From: Actinoplanes subtropicus
Lineage (GTDB): Bacteria; Actinomycetota; Actinomycetes; Mycobacteriales; Micromonosporaceae
Direction: 5' to 3'
DNA length: 64,000 nucleotides
NCBI RefSeq assembly: GCF_000721705.1
Contig: NZ_JOJL01000003.1
Coordinates: forward strand, 62,001-126,000
Shown here: positions 1 through 8,367 of the stretch, one piece after another
Layout: each line of letters opens with the position of its first letter
Numbering within the stretch: position 1 is the first letter of the stretch
Translations under genes and position numbers: made by a program
Notes under the pieces: model-generated
The model's input: the letters and a program-made list of their open reading frames with translations, nothing else
What the model was told of the DNA's origin: nothing
Database searches by the model: none

Positions 1-64
1 GCGCAGCTGGTAGCGCACCACACTGGCAGTGTGGGGGTCAGGGGTTCGAGTCCCCTCAGCTCCA
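1..64 (+). tRNA. tRNA-Ala(GGC), 5' end cut by the window
   Basis: The D arm, the anticodon stem-loop (CCACA/TGTGG around CTGGCAG, anticodon GGC), a 5-nt variable loop, the T arm (AGGGG-TTCGAGT-CCCCT) and the 3' acceptor strand CAGCTCC with discriminator A are visible. T at acceptor position 70 would give the G3:U70 pair that marks alanine tRNAs. The first nine bases lie outside the window. CCA is not fully encoded (A then CCC). The 3' half of a tRNA is the usual attachment site for actinomycete integrative elements, and element remnants follow directly. Confidence 0.92.
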
Positions 65-83
65 CCCTTCTGAGCAGGCAAAA

Positions 84-124
84 CGCACCGTCTCTCTATC
101 CATTGAGGACGGTGCGATTTTTTC
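84..124 (+). terminator. Rho-independent terminator after tRNA-Ala
   Basis: A perfect 9-bp stem (CGCACCGTC at 84-92 with GACGGTGCG at 108-116) is followed by a run of seven T's (with one leading A). This is an unusually classic terminator for such GC-rich DNA. Confidence 0.85.
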
Positions 125-632
125 CGCACACATGCGGACACATGACGATCTTGGCGAGGCTGCCGTAGAGGTCCTCGGCAACCGCTTTCCAGGCTCCCGA
201 TTTGCCGCCTGACCTGCGAAAACGCATCGTCGCGCCGACTTCGCGGCCGTTGCTGTCACCGGCCCTCACGGTGCCCAGGCAGTGGTATCTCGTGACCGAG
301 ATCACAACTCGGTCGTGTCGTGGGATGCGATGCCTAACCGCCCGAACCCTCCCGCCGCACCCCGGGGACTGGGAGGCGTCACCGGACGAAGACGGGCGGG
401 CCCGCAGTCGCGTCTTGGTCGCCAGGCGGACAGGGGCGGACAGGATCAGCCAGGGGCTTCAGACCTCACGGAAACCGCTTCCTCGGACCAACCTGAACAG
501 GGACAACGGGAAGCTGCATGACGGCTCCCTTTGACACCCGCCGACGCCTAGCAGGCAGCACGGTCTGTCCGGGGGCCTCTCGCTAGAGCATCGCCGGCGC
601 AAATGATCGCAAATGATGGAGGGAGGTAGCTG
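125..632. other. No gene recognised; left part of decayed element
   Basis: Only short overlapping reading frames occur here and none resembles a known protein; no integrase could be recognised on either strand. Just before the next gene, the 10-mer CGCAAATGAT is repeated head to tail at 598-607 and 608-617, directly upstream of a strong ribosome binding site (GGAGGGAGG, about 618-626). Confidence 0.5.
598..617 (+). repeat. Tandem 10-bp direct repeat upstream of xis-like gene
   Basis: Two adjacent perfect copies of CGCAAATGAT. The position just before the ribosome binding site of the excisionase-like gene suggests a regulator or Xis binding site; this is inference from position only. Confidence 0.5.
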
Positions 633-931
633 ATGCCAGCCAGGGTGCCCCGCGGCCGCGCACAACGGAAACCGCCGAGGAGGAGCTTTACTTCTCCGTG
701 GAGCAGGTCGCGAAACGCTTGAAGGTCTCAGCGCTTTGGCTCGCCGATCAGTGCCGCGACGGCCGCGTTGAGCACGTCCATCTCGCGAGGAAGCGAAAGT
801 TCACGCCGGAACAGGTTCAGAAGCTGCTCGATAGCCACACCGTTCAGCCGGCCAAGGTCGCGGAACGTGAACGTGGCTACGAACGTGCGTTACGACGCGT
901 CCGACGCGAACGAGCCAGGAACGGCCGGTAA
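633..931 (+). pseudogene. Excisionase-like helix-turn-helix gene, frameshifted
   Basis: ATG 633 has a strong ribosome binding site, but its frame stops at about 722. The frame two bases over encodes a helix-turn-helix protein (LYFSVEQVAKRLKVS, then RKRKFTPEQVQKLL) that runs to 931 and whose only own start is GTG 698. The layout (N-terminal HTH of MerR/excisionase type, basic C-terminus rich in Arg) matches the small DNA-binding genes that sit beside the replication gene in actinomycete integrative elements. One frameshift between 633 and 698 would join good start and body, so I call it broken; a short intact protein from GTG 698 (77 aa) remains possible. Confidence 0.5.
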
Positions 932-970
932 CCCGCTCGGGTGCACTAAAAATCCGGGGAATTATGGTGC

Positions 971-1002
971 GTGACTCCCACAAGGATTTCTGTGGGGGTC
1001 AC
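971..1002 (+). promoter_or_regulatory. 12-bp inverted repeat before the replication gene
   Basis: GTGACTCCCACA at 971-982 pairs with TGTGGGGGTCAC at 991-1002 (one G-T pair) around an 8-base loop. It lies between the xis-like gene and the replication pseudogene and may be a terminator without a T tract, or an operator. Confidence 0.45.
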
Positions 1003-1119
1003 GTCCTTCCGTGCGCCATTCAGGGCGGGTCTGAGGCCCGAGGCGCTTAGGTCAGGGTATCTCGCAGGGACGACCGCCCGCCACCGTTCGCCGTGGCGGT
1101 GGATACTCATGGGGACTGA

Positions 1120-3596
1120 GTGGAATACATGCCTGACACGTTGGCGGCCGCATACGCCTGGCATGACGCCGGCTGTGCCGTCATTCCTATACGAGCAGAC
1201 GGAAGCAAAGCACCATTGGTGGCCTGGAAGGCTTACCAGTCTTCGCGCCCAAGCCGAGCGCAGGTGGAGCTGGTTCACCGGTGGCCCGCCTGGGATCGGC
1301 GTGATTTGCGGTGCCGTATCTGCGAACCTCGAAATGCCGGAGCTTGACGGGCGCGCGGTTACAGAAGGGCTTGGGCAAACCCTCGTCGACTTGCTGGAGA
1401 AGGCCAGACTGTCTGACCTATGGAATCGGATCACGGCGACCGGCTATTGGGAACGGACACCGGCGCGCGGGGTACACATTCTTCACCGGGTCGACGGCAC
1501 TCCGGTCGACCGCAATCTCAAACTTGCCCGCCGCCCCGCAACCGAGGAAGAACTGCTGCGGGACCCTGCCGACAAAGTCAAGACGCTGGCCGAGACGCGC
1601 GGCGAAGGCGGATACACCATCGTCGCGCCTTCGCACGGCACCGTACATGAAAGCCGACAGCCCTGGGTCGCGCTGAGCGACTCGACCCCAGCGCGGATCC
1701 CGACCATTTCCGCCGAAGAACGCGCCGCGCTTCTGGACGCTGTCCGAGCACTCGACCAGATGCCAGCGCCTTCACCGCCATCGACGCCTCGACGAATGGC
1801 CACGAAATCCGCGGGCCCAGGCGTGACGCCTGGCGATGACTTCGAGCGTCTTACCGACTGGAGTGAGATTCTTGTACCGGCTGGGTGGACTCTGGTGCAC
1901 GCGTCCGGCCGCACCCGCTACTGGCGCCGGCCAGGAAAGACGTACGGGATTTCCGCGACGACGGGTCGAGCCGACGATCGAGACCGGCTCTTCGTCTTCA
2001 GCACCAGCACACTACTGGAATCCGAAACGCCACTCACCAAGTTTCACGTCTTCGCTGTACTGCACCACGGCGGCGACCATGGTGCCGCCGCCCGTGCCTT
2101 GCGGCAGGCCGGATATGGCACCGAAGTGCATCCGAACCCGGGCGACAACGAACGAAACGGCGTAACCGACGGCTCCCCCCAACATCAACCGGCAAAGGGA
2201 CCGGTCACCGTGAGCATGCAGTCCTTGTCACCGCCTGCTGCGTGGGGCCCGACGGAGGATGGGCTCGCTCGCGCGCTGGTTGCCCACCACGGCCATGAAC
2301 TTCGGTACTGCCCGCAGCGCGGACAGTGGCTGCTGTGGCAGGGCCACCGGTGGGTGTGGGATGACGCCGAGCGGCACCGTGAGTTCGTCCGTGCGCTGGC
2401 TCGGCAGTTGCCGACCGCGGGAGGGTGGCGACGGTTCCGGGCGCAGGCGCTGTCCGCCGGCGGTGTGTCGGGCGTCGTAGGCTGGCACGGTCGGACCCTG
2501 CTGTGGCTGTGCCGTTCGCGGCGCTGGACGCCCGGCCGTACGAGTTGAATACCCCGGCGGGCGTGGTGGATCTGCGTACCGGCGCCCTTCGCCCGGCGGA
2601 CCCGGGTCTGCTGCATACCCGGTCCACGGCGGCGGCGCCGGACTTTGAACGCCGCTCCGAGGCTTTGATCAATTCCTGCGCGACACCTTCGGTTACGACA
2701 CCGACTTGGCGGGTTACGTGCAGCGGCTGATCGGCGTGTCGGCGATCGGCAGCGTGCTGGAGCAGCTGCTGCCGTTCGCGGTGGGGCCGGGCGCGAACGG
2801 CAAGTCCACGCTGCTGGAGGCGGCGATGCATGCCCGTGGTCGGGGCGAGGACGGCTACGCGCGGGCCGGGTCATCGGAGATGCTCATGGTCCGCAAACAT
2901 GCCGAGCACCCCGCCGAGTTAGCCCAGTTGTCCGGCGCGCGCCTGGTGGTATGCGCCGAGTTGGACGACGGCCAGCGGTTCGCGGAGGCCCGGGTGAAGC
3001 AGCTGACCGGCCGGGACTCGCTGTCGGCGCGGTTCATGCGCCGAGACTGGTTCACGTTCGAGCCCAGCCACACGCTCTGGCTGCTCGGCAATCACCTTCC
3101 CGTTGCCCGAGCTGGTGGGCCGGCGTTCTGGCGACGGCTGCGCGTGCTGCCGTTCAGCCGGATAGTGCCGCCCGAGCGGCAGGACAAGAAGCTTGGCGAA
3201 CGCCTCGCGCAGGACGCGCCGGCCGTGCTGGCGTGGATCGTCGCCGGCGCGGCCGCCTATCACGAGGGCGGTCTTCGCGAGCCGGCATCGGTCACGGCGG
3301 CGACCGCGGCGTACGCCTGGGACCAGGACACCGTAGGGCGTTTCGTCGAGGAGCAATGCCGCCTTGACCCCGGCAATGCGTATGTCCGCACGGCGGTGGG
3401 CGTGCTGCGAGAGTCGTATGAGCCGTGGTGCGAGCAGGTTGGCGAGCGGCCGGTGTCGGCGAAGCGGCTGACGCAAGAGCTGCAGGGCCGCTTTGGGGTG
3501 GCAGACGCCCGCGGCAGCAAGGGGCAGCGGTTCTACACCGGTATCGCGCTCCTGGAGGGCCAGGACATGCAAGGCACTCTGCCGGTGGAGCCGTGA
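1120..3596 (+). pseudogene. Prim-pol / P4-type primase-helicase replication gene, three frameshifts
   Basis: The N-terminus (MPDTLAAAYAWHDAGCAV, from 1129) is typical of bifunctional DNA primase/polymerase domains, and GPPGIGVICGAVSANLE continues it in another frame after a shift near 1265. That frame runs to about 2450, with the D5_N-like part beginning. The next piece (FAALDARPYELNTPAGVVDL) is in a third frame, and after a further shift near 2668 the helicase part runs to 3596 with Walker A GPGANGKST and LLGNHLP. Such proteins initiate replication of actinomycete integrative elements. Three frame breaks in one gene mean it is almost surely dead, unless the assembly is poor here. Confidence 0.85.
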
Positions 3597-4222
3597 TCAC
3601 TTGCGCTCGACAGACGAGTGGCTGGGGTGACGGGTGACAGATGTTCCGGGTTTCTCCGGTTGACGGCTATACCCGCGCGGGCGCGTACACGTGGTGCGCG
3701 CGCGTGGTCAGTGAACTTCAGATTGAAGGACGAACTGTCACCTGTCACCCGGTGAACTGTCGCCGGTCGCGCGGTGAATTGGCGCGTATCCGACACAATA
3801 GGCTTGATGGCCCTCAAAGTAGGCGGTTTCACCTCCAGGATCTTGATCACGATGGTCGCCGTAGGGGCTTTCGCGTACGTCCGGGGTGACATGCGTTGGG
3901 ATCCGACGATCGAGGGCTGATTGGCGACACGCAGTTCACCGTGGCGGTGACGCCCGAGTTAGTCGCCGGGATCGAGCAGCGGCAGCCCTTGCTTCGGATT
4001 GAGCCGGTTGTGACGACTCATGCCAACGGAGATCGCTGCTGGGCAATCAGCTACTGCCGACCGCGGAGATCATCGGTTCGGCAGAGAGTTGGCGCACGGC
4101 CGGCGTCTGTACCGAGATCGAGCTGTTGCATTGGCGCTCGGCGGGCTGTCGCTGTTCAGGTGGCGCGTGATCATCGAGCACCGAGTTAGTGGTTCGGCGG
4201 TGTGACATGGGTCGGGCGAGGG
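3597..4222. other. Right part of element remnant; no clear gene
   Basis: Short frames only. The replication pseudogene ends at 3596 and the convergent alpha-galactosidase ends at 4223. I looked for a second copy of the tRNA 3' end (TTCGAGTCCCCT) that would mark the other attachment site and did not find one here. Confidence 0.5.
3807..3920 (+). CDS. Possible 37-aa membrane peptide
   Basis: An ATG-to-TGA frame encoding a peptide with a hydrophobic core (ITMVAVGAFAYV) and a charged C-terminus. It has no convincing ribosome binding site. Small membrane peptides are common near the transfer genes of actinomycete elements, but nothing else supports this one. Confidence 0.2.
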   Translation: MALKVGGFTSRILITMVAVGAFAYVRGDMRWDPTIEG

Positions 4223-5854
4223 TCAGCCGATCGTCCACTGCTGGTTGGATCCGCCGTTGCAGGTCCACAGCTCGACCAGCGCACCGTCGGCCGTCGAGGC
4301 CCCGGCGACGTCCAGGCAAAGCCCGGACTGCGCGCCAGTCACGGTGCCGTTCGAGTTGAACAGCCACTGCTGGTTCGTCTGCCCGTTACAGGACCAGATG
4401 ATCACCTTGGTCCCGGCGGTCGTGCCCTTTCCGTTGGCGTCCAGGCACATCTGGCTGCCGCCGGAGTAGACCGACAGCTGATTGCCGGTGGTGTGGGTGA
4501 AGGTCTGGTTCGCGGCGCCGGAGCAGGCGTGGATGTCCAGCTGCGTGCCGCCGGTGGTCGAGCTGTTCGGCACATCCAGACACTTGCCCGCGCCGACCGA
4601 ATGCACGGCGCCGGTGGCGGAGCCGCCGCCTCCGGTGGTGCCGCCGGCGACCCGGAGCATGACTGTGCCGTGGCCGGGAACTGAGGCGCTGATGGTGTTC
4701 GTGGTGGTGGAGGTGGCGCCGGACCACAGGTCGGTCAGGGTGTAGCTGCTCGCGCCGGACTTGCCGATCGCGCCGACGGTGGTGGTGATGGTGGCGGTGC
4801 CGCTGTTCTCGTTGAACAGCGCGACCGAGACGTCGCCGTTGGCCAGGGGCTTGGCCAGCACGTCCAGGCCGCCGGAGGAGGAGACCTCGGTGCCCTGCTT
4901 GCCCAGGGAGTCCTGGTCGACCGCGATGACGTTCTTGTTGGTCAGGATGCTCAACGTGGTGCCGCTCGCGTTGGCGATGTTCGTTCCGGCGATCAGCGGG
5001 GCGGCCATCTCCGACCAGAGGGAGAACTCGCTCTGCTGCTCGGTGGTGGTCATACCGTTGCCGATCTCCAGCATGTCCGGGTCGTTCCAGGCGCCGGGGC
5101 CGGCGTAGGAGGCCAGGCCCACATTGGAATGGAAGATCGAGAGCATGCTGCCGAAGCTGGCGTTGATGTCGCCGGTGGTGCGCCAGGAGTTCCCGACGGC
5201 CGCGCCCCAGGTCCACGGGCTCTGGAAGCCCCAGTCGCACAGGCTGAACAGGATCGGCCGGCCGGTGGCGGCCAGTGCGTCGCGCATCGTGGTGTAGCGG
5301 CTCTGGGCGCTGGGGCCGCCGTTACTGGTCTGATTGACGCCGTCGGAGTAGCAGTTGTCGTACTTGAGGTAGTCCACGCCCCAGGAGGCGAAGGAGTTCG
5401 CGTCGGTGGTCTCATGCCCCAGGCTGCCGGGATAGCCGGCGCAGGTCATGGTGCCGGCATCCTCGTAGATTCCCAGCTTCAGGCCGAGGGAGTGCACGTA
5501 GGCGGCGGTGCCGGAGATCCCGTCGGGGAACTTGGCGGGATCCGGGACCAGGTGCCCGGAGGAGTCCCGGCTGTGGGTGAGCCAGCAGTCGTCGATGTTC
5601 ACGTACTGGTACCCGGCGGCCTGCATCCCGTTGTTGTGCATCGCCAGCGCTGTGGCCTTGATCAACGACTCCGAGACATTGCAGCCGTACGCATTCCAGT
5701 CGTTGAAGCCCATCTGCGGGGTCAGGGCGAGTGAGTTGTTGAGCGCATGTGCAGGCTGCGCGAGTGCCAACGCGAACAGCGGCGCGCTGGCCACGCCGAC
5801 GGCAAGGGCCAGCGCCGCGCGCCACGGGCGGACGAGGAGGTTTCCCCGGATCAT
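4223..5854 (-). CDS. Secreted GH27 alpha-galactosidase with C-terminal ricin-type lectin domain
   Basis: The 543-aa protein should release alpha-linked galactose from polysaccharides or oligosaccharides outside the cell. A signal peptide covers about residues 1-37 (hydrophobic core, cleavage near PAHA-L). The GH27 barrel follows (TPQMGFNDWN near 46), with catalytic nucleophile D166 in DYLKYDNC and acid/base D229 in RTTGDI. A beta-sandwich domain comes next, then a glycine linker (GGTTGGGGS) and a ricin B-type beta-trefoil (CBM13) at about 415-543 with three QxW-type repeats (NQTF, NQQW, NQQW). ATG 5854 is chosen because GGAGACC precedes it; an upstream in-frame ATG at 5905 has no such site. 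It stands alone with its own promoter. Confidence 0.93.
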   Translation of the reverse strand: MIRGNLLVRPWRAALALAVGVASAPLFALALAQPAHALNNSLALTPQMGFNDWNAYGCNVSESLIKATALAMHNNGMQAAGYQYVNIDDCWLTHSRDSSGHLVPDPAKFPDGISGTAAYVHSLGLKLGIYEDAGTMTCAGYPGSLGHETTDANSFASWGVDYLKYDNCYSDGVNQTSNGGPSAQSRYTTMRDALAATGRPILFSLCDWGFQSPWTWGAAVGNSWRTTGDINASFGSMLSIFHSNVGLASYAGPGAWNDPDMLEIGNGMTTTEQQSEFSLWSEMAAPLIAGTNIANASGTTLSILTNKNVIAVDQDSLGKQGTEVSSSGGLDVLAKPLANGDVSVALFNENSGTATITTTVGAIGKSGASSYTLTDLWSGATSTTTNTISASVPGHGTVMLRVAGGTTGGGGSATGAVHSVGAGKCLDVPNSSTTGGTQLDIHACSGAANQTFTHTTGNQLSVYSGGSQMCLDANGKGTTAGTKVIIWSCNGQTNQQWLFNSNGTVTGAQSGLCLDVAGASTADGALVELWTCNGGSNQQWTIG

Positions 5855-5946
5855 GCAGGTCTCCGATGATCGACTCGGTAGCGGAAGAGCGGTGAGACGA
5901 CACACTCCGCGCGGAGATCGGGCCGGGCATCGGTGTTCGTCGATGT

Positions 5947-6014
5947 AGGAAACTCCGTGTTGGAACGGCTGTCAAGAAGTGGTGGAAATTTTCGAAGCGT
6001 GATGGAAAATGTTC
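5947..6014 (-). promoter_or_regulatory. Promoter and putative sugar-regulator operator of the alpha-galactosidase
   Basis: On the minus strand a perfect -35 TTGACA (5975-5970) is followed after 17 bp by TTTCCT (5952-5947), about 95 bp before the ATG. Immediately upstream lie two related blocks, TGGAAATTTTC (+ strand, 5983-5993) and TGGAAAATGTTC (6003-6014). The first contains GAAATTTTC, close to the GAAA-N-TTTC palindromes seen before actinomycete glycoside hydrolase genes. Regulator unknown. Confidence 0.5.
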
Positions 6015-6020
6015 TGCTAC

Positions 6021-6324
6021 GTCGGCGCGTCAGAGTCGCCGCCATCCTCGCCCGCATGCTTGGGATCCACATCAAGGTCGCCGTCGCCCGGCAGGAAGCA
6101 TCCGCCGGAGACTGGATGACCTACGCCGCCGACGTCGCCCATCGAGGAACCACTCCGGAGCTCTGAGCCCTGCCCCAACAATCGCCCCACCGGCGAGCAG
6201 GCACGTACAGTGACTGCCGCGCTGGCCAGCGAGCGATGACAGCGGCAAATACGGATGTCGACCCATCGACTCCTTGACATGCGGCACGCCTTGCTCTTCG
6301 GCATGCTCTTACCATGCCGAGCGC
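6021..6324. other. No gene seen between galactosidase promoter and IS element
   Basis: No convincing frame. A 7-bp hairpin CGGCATG/CATGCCG lies at 6299-6319. Its right arm is close to the stop codon of a minus-strand gene that the IS element appears to have split (see 8146-8273). Confidence 0.45.
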
Positions 6325-6327
6325 TCA

Positions 6328-6352
6328 GAGGGTTATAAGCACGCCTATGACC
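6328..6352 (+). repeat. Left terminal inverted repeat of the IS element
   Basis: Begins GAGGGTTATAAG; pairs with the repeat ending at 8145, differing at about 5 of 25 positions. Flanked outside by TCA. Confidence 0.9.
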
Positions 6353-6468
6353 GCTTCGGGGACTGAGTAGGTTATTGCGGTATTTCGGGGCAGTACGTCA
6401 TCGCTCGATGTCGTGAACGTTGCGGACGGGGCTGATACGCGGGTCCGGGTGGTGCGTAGGGCCTGGTC

Positions 6469-7296
6469 ATGGAGCGTAGGGCGTACTCGACTGATCTCAC
6501 CGATCCGCAGTGGGCGTTGATCGATCCGGTCTTGCGGGCGTGGAAGGCGCGGCGTCCGTCCCCGTCGGGGCATGAGGGCCGGTACGAGATGCGGGAGATC
6601 GTCAACGCGCTGTTCTACCAGAACCGGACCGGTTGTCAGTGGCAGTTGCTGCCGCATGACCTGCCGCCGTGGTCGGCGGTCTGTTACTACTTCCGCCTGT
6701 GGCGCGACGACGGCACCGACCAGGTGATCCATGATCTGCTGCGGTGCCGGGTCCGGGAGAAGGCCGGCCGGGCCGAGGATCCGTCCGCGGTCGCGCTGGA
6801 CACCCAGTCGGTCCGGGCGGCGAACCACGTCCCGGCCGCCACAACGGGAAAAGAAGCCGCGAAACGGGTGCCTGGGCGCAAGCGGGGCCTGGCGGTGGAC
6901 GCGCTCGGGCTGATCATCGCGGTGGTGGTGATGGCTGCCTCGGCGACCGACAACCAGATCGGTGTCCGCCTGATCGACCGGGTCCTGGCGCACACCCCGA
7001 CGGTGACCAAAGCCTGGGTGGATGCGGGGTTCAAGGACCACGTCGCGATCCACGGCGCGATCAACGGGATCGACGTCGAGCAGGTCCTGCGCTCCGAGGG
7101 CGCGGCGGGGTTCGTGCCGGTCGCGAAACGGTGGATCGTGGAGCAGGTCAACGGCACGCTGATGCTGCACCGCCGACTCGTGCGTGAGTACGAGATCCGC
7201 GAAACGTCCAGCGAGTCACGCACATGGTGGGCGGGCACCGCGAACCTGGTCCGCCGGCTGACCGGCACCACCACGCCGAGCTGGCGTTCGACGTGA
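6469..7296 (+). CDS. IS5-family DDE transposase
   Basis: A 275-aa transposase starting MERRAYSTDLTDPQWALIDP, the usual N-terminus of this group, followed by the insertion domain (GCQWQLLPHDLPPW). The catalytic triad can be placed at D111 (ALDTQSVR), D185 (AWVDAGFKD) and E225 (WIVEQVNGTL). A complete single-frame gene needs no frameshift. The stop TGA overlaps the GTG start of the next gene (GTGA at 7293-7296), so that gene is probably translated by coupling. Confidence 0.93.
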   Translation: MERRAYSTDLTDPQWALIDPVLRAWKARRPSPSGHEGRYEMREIVNALFYQNRTGCQWQLLPHDLPPWSAVCYYFRLWRDDGTDQVIHDLLRCRVREKAGRAEDPSAVALDTQSVRAANHVPAATTGKEAAKRVPGRKRGLAVDALGLIIAVVVMAASATDNQIGVRLIDRVLAHTPTVTKAWVDAGFKDHVAIHGAINGIDVEQVLRSEGAAGFVPVAKRWIVEQVNGTLMLHRRLVREYEIRETSSESRTWWAGTANLVRRLTGTTTPSWRST

Positions 7297-7730
7297 ACCC
7301 GGCACCGATCCTGGACGTGATCACCGCCCGCGAGGCCGTCGCGGGCGTCGCCGCCGACCAGCTCCGCGAGCAGATCAGCACACTCGCCGAGCAGTTGACC
7401 GCGCTGGAGACCGAACTGGCCGAGCTGGCGACCACCCGCACCACCCTGCTGCGGCTGACCGGTCACCCCGGCTGCGACGGTCCGAGCGCCGACACCACGC
7501 CGGGCAACCCCACCTACCAGCAGATCCTCGCCGTGTTCGCCGCCGGGCAGCCGCTGCGCTCCAAGGACATCTGCCGCGCTCTCGGCGTCGAGGTCACCGC
7601 CAACCACACCGAAAGCCTGCGCGCCAAGCTCAAGCGCCTGGTCAACCGCGGCGTGCTCACCGAGGACCAACCCGGCCTGTTCACGCTCGCCCCGAGCACA
7701 GCCGGCCCCGCCGATGCCGCCGTCGCGTAA
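7293..7730 (+). CDS. IS passenger protein: coiled coil plus winged-helix-like domain
   Basis: A 145-aa protein of unknown function, read from GTG 7293 inside the transposase stop. Residues about 15-55 form a leucine-rich coiled coil (LREQISTLAEQLTALETEL). The C-terminal half (LRSKDICRALGVE ... AKLKRLVNRGVLTED ... GLFTLA) has the look of a winged helix. The longer frame from 7224 only overlaps the transposase. It sits wholly inside the inverted repeats, so it moves with the element. It could help target or regulate transposition; that is inference. Confidence 0.75.
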   Translation: MNPAPILDVITAREAVAGVAADQLREQISTLAEQLTALETELAELATTRTTLLRLTGHPGCDGPSADTTPGNPTYQQILAVFAAGQPLRSKDICRALGVEVTANHTESLRAKLKRLVNRGVLTEDQPGLFTLAPSTAGPADAAVA

Positions 7731-8073
7731 CGACATCCGTAACGACATCCCCGCGGCGCGGGCGGCGACCTGCCCCACCTGCCGGCAACCGTTCACCCCG
7801 ATCCGCCGCCAGCGGTACTGCACTCCCGCCTGCCGGCAGGCCGCCTGGCGCGCCCGCCACCCGCCACCGGCGCCCGAGCCTGCCGTCGCTGCGCCGGTCA
7901 CCAGCCGGCGGGCGATCACCGTCTACCAATGCCCGCACTGCGACACCCGCTACCTCGCCCAGCAGTGGTGCCACGACTGCACCACCCCGTGCACCCGCCT
8001 CGACCTCGGCGGCCTCTGCCCCCACTGCGACGAACCCGTCGCGATCAGCGACATCATCGGGCAACCTCGATAA
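7714..8073 (+). CDS. IS passenger protein: small zinc-ribbon protein
   Basis: A 119-aa protein with three cysteine clusters: CPTCRQPF with CTPACRQAAW (the FYVE/zinc-ribbon-like pattern CxxC-x(n)-CxxxC), then CPHCDTRY with CHDC, and a last CPHCDEP. Each pair could hold a zinc ion. ATG 7714 overlaps the end of the preceding gene by 17 bp, so all three IS genes form one tight unit. Function unknown; probably nucleic acid or protein binding. Confidence 0.75.
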   Translation: MPPSRNDIRNDIPAARAATCPTCRQPFTPIRRQRYCTPACRQAAWRARHPPPAPEPAVAAPVTSRRAITVYQCPHCDTRYLAQQWCHDCTTPCTRLDLGGLCPHCDEPVAISDIIGQPR

Positions 8074-8120
8074 CTTCCCGCGGCACCGAAAGCCTCCGAA
8101 ACTATCTCAATCTACGGAAA

Positions 8121-8145
8121 GGGCATAAGCGCACTTATAGCCCTC
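8121..8145 (-). repeat. Right terminal inverted repeat of the IS element
   Basis: Read on the minus strand it begins GAGGGCTATAAG, matching the left end. Flanked outside by TCA at 8146-8148. Confidence 0.9.
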
Positions 8146-8273
8146 TCATTCAGTCGTGTGGCCAGCCACGACGAGATGGCGTCGCCGATCTGCTCGACGA
8201 CGCCTTGGCCGATGCCGGAAGTGAGCAGTCCGTGGCAGTCGAAGTTGATTGCCTGCACGTCGGATGACGCGGG
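8146..8273 (-). pseudogene. C-terminal remnant of an unidentified gene split by the IS element
   Basis: On the minus strand a frame encoding INFDCHGLLTSGIGQGVVEQ and DAISSWLATRLN runs into the IS. If the IS and one TCA copy are removed, the frame continues N-E-R-S-A-W and stops on the far side (TAA near 6309-6311). The insertion thus removed only the last few codons, but the upstream part ends at the hairpin at 8284-8318, so the gene was already a fragment. I do not recognise the family. Confidence 0.5.
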
Positions 8274-8283
8274 GGCTGCCCGG

Positions 8284-8318
8284 CATCTCGGGCAGGCGGG
8301 TCCGGCCTGCCCGAGATG
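8284..8318. terminator. Strong hairpin, terminator of the redox operon
   Basis: Perfect 13-bp stem (CATCTCGGGCAGG / CCTGCCCGAGATG) with a 9-base loop and no T tract, 50 bp beyond the stop of the 8368-8988 gene. Confidence 0.7.
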
Positions 8319-8367
8319 GTCGCCGGTTGCCAGTGCGCGGCGCTGACGCTGCAAGCCGGGGGTGTTC

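Larger units (their letters stand above)
6328..8145 (+). mobile_element. IS5-family insertion sequence (TNA target type) with two passenger genes, 1818 bp
   Basis: Imperfect 25-bp terminal inverted repeats (about 20 of 25 identical, starting GAGGG) delimit the element, and the 3-bp sequence TCA occurs directly outside both ends (6325-6327 and 8146-8148). A TNA duplication and ends beginning GAG fit the IS1031-like branch of the IS5 family. Between the ends are a full transposase and two further genes, all in one direction with overlapping starts and stops. The ends, duplication and intact genes suggest a recent, possibly active insertion. Confidence 0.9.

Noticed and set aside
1..632. An integrase gene next to the tRNA
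   Set aside because: No frame on either strand has integrase motifs (R...HxxR...Y).
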